DNA of 64,000 nucleotides from Ficedula albicollis (Eukaryota; Chordata; Aves; Passeriformes; Muscicapidae): assembly GCF_000247815.1 (NCBI RefSeq), contig NC_021681.1, positions 6,198,713 through 6,262,712 of the forward strand, written 5' to 3'. The notes below the pieces were generated by a model, which ran no database searches, had not been told where the DNA came from, and saw only the letters and a program-made list of their open reading frames with translations. The stretch's first letter is position 1. Each line of letters opens with the position of its first letter. Below, one piece after another: positions 42,901 through 51,900 of the stretch. The position numbers and the translations under genes are program-made.

Positions 42901-45900
42901 GAGAGTGGGATTCACCTTTCAAATCCCACCTGTATAAAGAAGCATGAGTGGATTTCAGAAATAAACACCAGCAAGAACAATAGCTGAACTCTGCATTACT
43001 CTAAAGCACTGCTCAGGGTGAGGAAAAAACTAGTAGCATTTTTGGCCATGCTGTTAGGACACACCTTGACATCACCGTGATGGGGTGTTCACAACACAGA
43101 TCAGAACAGGTCAAGGAAAAAGAAGATGAAATATGAAAGATTTCCATGGAAGTTCAGAGAATACAGAGCTACAGCTGGAAAACAAGTTGCACAGAGAGAT
43201 ATTCTCCAAATGATGTCAAGATCCAAAGAAATAATGCCTGTTCCACAGGCCTGGAAATGCAGTTCATTTACAAAAATACTACCTGCTAACCATAAAAATC
43301 TGTTTGAAAATAGGGGAATACCACAGCTCCTTACATTAAAAGTGAATGACTTCTTCATCCATGGAAATACCTTCCACTTCAGCCTAAGCCTGTCAGTGAC
43401 TCAATCAATAACCTGTTTCCTCTAAGCATGAAAAAGGAGAATCTTCCACAACTTTCTCTGAAAAGGTTTCACATCTTTATATGTATCCCCATAGGAACTT
43501 TCAAAAGCTATTTTCTCTTTCCCTCACCTGCAATGTCAATTCAAAACAAACAAAACTCCTGTTGTATACCAAAATTAAGTGATTTGTATGACCAATCCAG
43601 TACTTGTTCTTGTTTCCAGACAGTCAAAAGATGACACACAATAAGAGCCATTAGATAAGACTTTTTTTAAAAAAACCTCAACTCTAATATGGATGAAATT
43701 GCTTCCAAGGCAAAGCAAAATCAGAAAATCAATTAACTTCTACTAATAAGATGGCAAAGCAATAAAAACAGACAAAAACAAAAGGTTATAAAAGCTGATC
43801 TGATGATTTTCCAGACTTGTCAGCTTGCAAGTAAAACACACTTAGGATTAAAGATGAAAAGCTTTTGCCAAATGCTTGAAACAAAGGTGGCTATCAATTG
43901 TCAAAAATGTTTTGAATTTTTCAATTTACATAAGGCAATTCATCTGAAAATTTTCTGGCAATAACTGTGTTGCTCTCAGAATCTGAAGTCAACATGAGAT
44001 GGTGCTTAAATACAATTCTGCACATACAGAATAAAGACAAGTTTGTGAATGTGAAAGAGGTAATTTTTCAAACCAAAGATATGAGCAAAGCACCGCAGAA
44101 GTTGATACTGCTCAGATTACCAAGTTTTCATCAAAATCTTATGCCCTTATTTTCCTTAGTTTGAAAGACCTTCTGCAGAATTACTGACACTCTACTAATT
44201 TTACTAGGTAAAGTGCCAGGAAACGCTCTGGGTGGATTGTGATGTCATGGAAGAGCCTTATCCTGTCTCGAAATAACACCTTTATAAACAGTTATGGACC
44301 TGCCTCAGGATGTTATAAAAATCACATTTACCTGCTGCTCTACTGTCCCTGCCTGGAGAATTTGTGAGTGTGCAGTGCACATGCACCCACTAAGCACTTC
44401 CCAGCACCATCAGCCACCAAGTGGCTCCTGCACTGCCTCACTGCTGAGCTGCCCCTGAAATCCTGGTACAGACAACATGCAACCTGGGCAGCACAGGGGC
44501 TGGTCATGCAGAGACATGCACACAGCAGTGGTACTGTACCTTTGCCTTTCAGTCCACACAGAAAGGGCCAAAACAGGAGAGAAAAAGCCAGAAATCAATA
44601 TAAAAGAAAGGAGTGAATTTACACATCTAGTAAAAAAAAAAGTACAGATATTGACTGGTCTACAGAAATTTAGTCTTAGTTTAAATTTCAGAATAAACCC
44701 AAGCCAGATCTCCAATCCTCTCTTTGCACACAACAAAGCTTCTAGAGCCCAATCTTGCCAGGATTTCTCTCTTTAGATAGATCTGAGAGCACTGGGGACA
44801 ATGCCCAAGTTCTAGTTACAGAACTGAAGGAATTCAGCAGAGAATAAATGTCCAGGAAGCATCCTGAAACAAAACTGGACACTGTACTTCCATTCCTCAT
44901 CACTTTTAAATTACAGCACAAACTCATGGAGTAACTTCTGCTGTAAGGGAGCTGTGCATGGAGGTCTCTGGCCCTGCTGCTCCAAGCAAGGTCAAAGAGA
45001 CCAGCCAGCTCAGGGCCTTGCTGAATTTTGAATATCCCCCTAACAGAGAGACTGCACAACCTGTCTCAACTCTTCAAATCTAATCTTCTCAAATCTAATG
45101 CTTCAACACCCTCAGGATGAAAATCTTCACCAGAGCTCCCCTCAGTGCAGCTTGGTCCACTGCCCCTCATCCAGCACCTCTGGGAGGGGCCTGAGGCTCA
45201 TTTCAATCCACCTTTCCCTCAGGGAGCAGAATACTGGATTAAGCAAGTGGCATTAAATAGTTTAATGTCTAAAATACCCAGGAAGATGAATCTTGCACTG
45301 TCACAGTCTTTCCCATCTCTGGAGTACCCTGTCCCCTCTAACTTTTGGTCTCCAAGAACTTCAACCAGCCTCAACAAATACACTGAAATTTTTTAACTGG
45401 ATAAGAACTGGGTGCTATATAGACAAAGGGCACAAAACTTGAACGTGACTGGGAACAGCTTAAGAGCTGTTCTGACCCAACTGGTAAGCTGGGCAAACAG
45501 GGGCACAAGCTCAGAAAACCTTGTAAAAAAGTTTGGTGGAAGGAGGAAGAACAGAATGACAGAATGAAGGGACCCAGAGGTGCCTGCCTGGTGCAGGGGA
45601 AGGGCAGGGAAGGAGACACCCATGGCACAGGTCTGCAGGCAGCCAGGGGTCAGAAACCTCACTTCCCAGGGAACATAACTTCCATAAAGCTGACACCTAT
45701 TTGCACATAGGGCAGAAGATTATTACTGATGATGGCTGTATACAGGCTGTGGTCTCTTCCACATGAATAGAGAGTATTTTCTATTCAAACATAGAAAAGG
45801 CTCTTTAGACAATTCCCATGTGGCTAAACTTCTCAATATCAAAGTGCCAAACCCCAACAATGCAGAAGAAACATGAATAAGGATGACAAATATTACTTCT

Positions 45901-48900
45901 GCCTCAGTTCTTTAAGAAGAAGAACACATTTAGCACAAACAACATCTTAGAAGAAACCCAGCCTGCAGCTAAAAATAAGGTTGGTGGTTTTTTTTTTGGC
46001 TTGTGTTTGCATTTGTTAAAGATCATTAAAATGCAAAAAAAACCTTCAAACTTTATTTTTAACTTACCAAATATCAGGGCTAACCCATGGGAAGTCCCCA
46101 CTGCTATCAGATTTGATGCTGCCTGAAAGAGTCATAAAGGAAGATTGAAAACAGAAGAATCATCATTCACAAATCCACCACTTATCAAGCAAAGTTTGCC
46201 AAAAGGGAAAGATTTCAAAGGTTTTAACTTTTTCAATTTAGAACTGACAAGCAGAATTCCTACATAAAGACAGACAGCTACTACACCTGAACAATTGTCA
46301 CATAGGTTATCTCAAGATCAGAGGGCTGCTTTTTCCTCTGCTGTTTGAAATTCAAATGCTCAGAGGGATACCCACACCAAAATTTCATCTCTCTAAAGTC
46401 AGTCTCATTCTCTTGGTATAGCTGCTAAGTATAAATACTTGGGATTTCATCCTAAATCAGCTGCTACTTCCACATCTGAACTCTTCTAAAACCCTGGCCA
46501 GTGCTGGTCTCCTGAAGAGCAGTCCACAGCAAGCCAGAGACTCCAACTTCTTTCCATGGGAAATTAAACAAATAATGTTAAACATATCCTCCAAGATCCT
46601 ACTGCACTTGCAAATCTGTACTCAGTGAAATAAAACTTAATAGAAATCACATAATGCTGCAGATATATTCATCTTGTTCTACTTTTTATTTCTTAACAAG
46701 TTTAAGATTAAAAGAATTCAAATGCCTTAATGTGTGGATGTGTAAGCACAGGTTTTTATTCTACGTACTTATCAGTCACAGCACGTTTCCAACTTCACTG
46801 CACAGCCTTTTGCCTTAGAAGTGACTTTTTCCTTTTCTTTTTCAAATAAAAACATTTTCTTATGGGCTGCTATCACTACAGTCGAAGTGACTGAGCACAT
46901 GTTTAGTTCCCTTGTAAAACATTAAAACTCACTTCACAAGGGTAAAACAAATATTGACTGTATTTCACCTCATTAAAATGTTTCTCTTCTCATTTTACTA
47001 CAGGCAGTTTCACTTCTGACATATTTAGGCATGATTAGCTTGCTTGACTTCAACAATTTTGATGCAAATTGCTAAGCTGGAGTATCCTTCAGACAGCCTT
47101 TTAGTTAATAGTTCAGACAGAGAGACAGATTTTGAATCCATCATTTGGAGCACTCCAGTTTGAGTTTCTATTAAAAATTGTTAGGAGTCAAAGCAATAAC
47201 TGGCAAAGAAGAAACACTGAGGGAAATTCAGTGTGCTCAACAGAAGGGGACAGGTGAGGTGCTCATCTAAGAAGCCCTGGTGATGGTATAAAAAGGGGAA
47301 GGTGTGGGGCTTGCTCAGCAGAGGGGCAGCTGGGCAGGGAAGGAAGGCTGGACCCTGCCCCCAGGGAGCTTTCATGCTGCTCCTCTCACTCCTCACACTT
47401 GAAAAGTCAAGGAAGATGCATTTATCAGCTGTCTTAAATCACTGCTTTAATAAATTGGCATGTAAACTAAATATACAGTCCTTGAAAATTGTGAGAGTAC
47501 TTACAATTGCAGTGGGCAAGCCAGCATCCACTTTGTCCTGGGGAAACATGAGAACCCATGAGTAAGAGACATAACTGCCAGACTGTGCATGTCTAATAAT
47601 TAAAACAACTACAACACACAGAAAAATCAACACCAGCATTTTAATAGCCCCACCAGGGCAGACAAAGCTGAGGGACCCACTGACTAGAAATGCTCAGAAA
47701 TAGAGAGGAAGCAAAATATCCTGTAATTCCATGTGAAATGTACTGTGCTCTTCTCAAAGAGCCATGTGCCTATTGCAGGTGTTGAGCAAACCCAGTTCCA
47801 GCATCTTTGAGCATACTTTCATGCTACATATGAACATCTCCTACCAAGTTTCATGAACATCCAGCAACACAAACCAGTGCTAAAAGTGACCCACCACACC
47901 ACTGCTGCAGCAAGTCAGCTAAGCCCTGATTCACTGCTGCCTAGGGAGTACTGGTTAGTAGTTTATACCCCTTACATGTTGTCACACAAAACTAATAGGA
48001 AGGCCAGACATGAGATCACACACACAACCCCACACACACCAAAAGAATTTCAATTTTTTCTTAGTGGAGGTGCCCAGAAGATGACACTTACTGCTGCAGA
48101 CACTATTTGAGCAGAAATTCCTTTCAGGAGTGAGAGCCGTATCACTGATCCATGGAGTGAGAGAGAATCTGGGAGTTTTTTCTTCCTAAGGAATTAAGAA
48201 ACAAACCAAAAAGCATTAGAGCAGAATAAAAGCTTGGAACTTTGCCTACCCCACAGGTAAGCCAGCAGGTAAATTCTGCTTACACCTGTAACTCATGCAG
48301 TTTGCATTCTTCTTCTTGGGGCCAAAGAATGAGATAAGACATGAGATAATTAGCAAAGCCTGCTCTGCCCTGCTGTGCCTGCACACAGTTTGGTTTTAAT
48401 TCATCTCCTGGAGTAAAAAAAACATAGTTCTTCAAACAAATGGTCAGTTTCAAGCACATATCTGCAAGTCTTCAAATTCACTAATACATGCTGAAAGCAA
48501 CACTTCAGCTCTTTCAGAGAAAGTTTAAGCCTGTAAAGGTATCTATAGAAAATGCACAGTTGGAAAAGGCTTGTTAGCAGAATACAGACCCCTAGGGAAA
48601 CTGGGTGTATGGTAAAGAGCAGCCTTTGATAAATACACAGCTCACCTAATATGAAAGCTTAAGTGCTTTTTCATGGAGAAAATGTCATTAAAAACTAAGT
48701 AGTGCAGGAGCAGTTATTTCAAAACAGCACTGGTAAACTCTAGCAGCGATGACAGGGAAATTCCCTAGTAAAGCTGCAATTTTGTTGCCAAGCTCACATC
48801 ACCAGAGAGCCAAATTCCCAAAACTACTAGGGAAACATTGAGTTCTTCTCTTTCCAGAGGTGCACAAGCAAGCAGCTCCCACAGAGGTTCATCAAACACT

Positions 48901-51900
48901 TTGTTAGTAGCTGGTATTATGGCTAAGGACCCATAACCATGGCAACCAGCCTTACCCAAAGGGACAGGAACACCTCCAGGTTTTTCTGCATACTCTACTG
49001 GAGGAAGTTTAAGCCACTCCAGGTAACATTTCTCTCAGTTACAAACAATCTTATTTGAAAAAAGAAGTGACAGAGTCTGAACACCACCACATGCCAACAT
49101 AAACCATCAGACTTCAGAGTGTTTATATCCTGCGCAACTGTTCATGGCACACAAGGCAGCCATGGGAGTCGCTCAGGCCACCATTTGAGTAATTAACAAC
49201 ATATCAGCAGTATTAGAGCTAATTACCACATATTAGATGCCAACATTAGCAGTCCACTCACAGAGGTGACAGCAGTTGCCTTTTACAAATAACCACCAGC
49301 TGCTGGCAGACTAGGTCAGACACCCCCCTGAATCATTTTCTTTACAGTCATCATGATTCAGTGATTTAAAGTTTCCATTAAAGTTTGGAGAAATTTAAAC
49401 AATCCACCTCCCATAAAATGCCGTGATTGCTCAAACAGGCCAGCCCTCAGCGCAACTACAAATCTCATCTTTGCCTACATGGTCCTGGAGGAATAACAGT
49501 GTTTTGTGAAGAAAGGAGGATTTGTTTCAAAGGGATGTAAGCAGTACCCCTTCACAAATGGTTTGACCTCCCAGGGCATGAGGCTGCAGTACCTTTTCAG
49601 GTGTGTCCTGTCCCCACTGTCAGAGCTGGCCACAGAAGAGGTGTCGTAGGAGTGTGTATCCGTGTTATCAATGTTCAAGAGAAAGGGATCCTCCAAAATG
49701 AAAGACTCTTCTTCATCATCAGTCTGCAGAGCCAGAAACAGAACAGCTTGCTATATGTTCAAAATGCACATCAGCATAACTGAAACATTAGCAAAGCAGC
49801 ATCAATTCAGCAGGGAAATGGAGGAAAGGACAAAAAGCCTCATATTTAAAAGCCAGAACTATTTATTACCTTACTGGGCTGATTCTGTGGAAGACCCAGT
49901 TTCCAGAACTCCTAAAAATCACAGAAGTGTGCTGGAGAGCAAAGCAACTAACCTTTCTTCCCCAAATATCCATCAAAAGTTTAATTGACCTTTAACAGAG
50001 CTGTTTCCAAGTCTCCAAATTGCCAAGAGAAGGCCTAAAATTACCATCTACTTCAGCACTTCACCAAGTGGCACTAAAAGCCCAGAAGTCCCTCCAGCTG
50101 CCATAGGAATTGATTTTGCTCTTTTCTCAGCTCTTCTGTTTGCAATCGCTCTCTCCTTTCAGTCTTAGCCTGGAATTTTTTATTACAGTTTTTCAAACGC
50201 CATTCTCCCTGATGTGCTGTAAAACCAGTGTGGCTCCTGTTGGTCTCCTAGCACAAAGCCAGAGGGACCAACACAACCCCCCAGCTGATGCCAAACAAGC
50301 AGGAAGTAGAGCAGCTGCCCCTCATTTCACTTACACCTGGAGCCCTGTGCTCATTAAGCATCTCTTTCTGAGCTGCAGCTGTTTGTCTTTCTGGCTCAGA
50401 CAGGTTTGTGTCTGCCAAAATCCTTTTCAGAAGATGTTTTGCCAGTCATTCCCATCCTACATTTACTGAGATATTGCAGTAAGACTTTGTCTGCACTGAA
50501 CTAGATTTTCCTCATTATTACATGCCAAGTTTAAGACTTGGAATCTACTCTGACATGGATGTCACTGCACGTCCTTACAGTTTAAGATGACCCAAATTTA
50601 CTGAACTTCTACTACTCAGGGCACCAGTGGAAACAGGACATAGCTACTCCTACTACTTCAATTGTTTCTAGACTGTCTCTGTTTGGGACACCTTATACCT
50701 GTGTTCTTAATTCAGGTTTTTAAAAGAACTGCAACCCTGGCAGGCTCCTTTCCCCATCACACTAGCTTCCTAGCAATCCAGGCACCGATCCTCTAGTTTT
50801 GTTAAAAAGCTTGTTTTCTTGGAGTTTATCTTTACCTACATGCCCTTCTTTGCATTTCTAAGGATTGTGCACTCACACAGCTACTGTAGAAATACATTGA
50901 GTTGGATACAAGTGAGACAGAGTCAGATCTCCCCTGCCAGTACCAGAGGTAGCGTCAAATGCTGAGACAGTTCACTGCTCCTGCCAGAGAGCTACATTTG
51001 TGAAAGGAACAAACCAAATGAAGCTGGGAAGAATCGAGCTCTCATCTCCTCCCACAGCTTCAGAACTACTCTGAATACTCTGCAATCACTTTTAGCTAAA
51101 AAAAGCTTTTTGGTGACTCTGACCTTTAATAGGCTGTCTAGACTTCAGGTGACTCTCCAGATGAACGTGCTTGGACTTAATGAAAACCTCTTATGCTGCA
51201 GCTGTGGATATTTTAATCAGAAAAAAAACCCAAACTAACAAAATTCCATATCACACACTGTAGAGGAATTATTCCAGTGAGTATGCACCTGCTAGCTATC
51301 AGCAACAGGAAACCATGAAGCTCTACAACTTTGTTTTCCAAGAAAAACACAGCAAGAGTAGAAGAAGCATGTGCTGCCTCACTTGACCTCTCCCCTGTCA
51401 GATGCTCCACTCACCTCATTTAGGATGCTCTCCAGCGTTGGAGGGGTATCAACTTGAGGAATGTCGAATTCTTTGTCATCAATCTGTACATCAGAAACCA
51501 CAGCCTGAGTTTAGGTTGCCTACTCTGCCTTCCAAACCATAATTAAAGCCACATAAAAAGAAGCTGTGCACACACGCCTCTCAGGAAAGGCAGGCGAGAG
51601 CTCTGAGGGCAGGGTCATACACAGTTTCACCTGGTTGAGTGAGGAAACTATTTCCTTCATGGAGGCTGAGACTTACTTCCAGAAACAGTCACATAATACT
51701 TTTGATGTTCTGAGAATAAACATGGTATTGCACTATAAAGGGTTTTGCAGCAAGAGAGAAATTAAATGACTGACTCTGCACACGCCACACAGAACTTCGG
51801 AGGTCGTTGTTTTTTTTCCTATATATGGCGAAACACGTGAAATTTACGTAAATGATAGTGACAGTGACCCATGTCACCATATTGGAACTGACACGGATCA

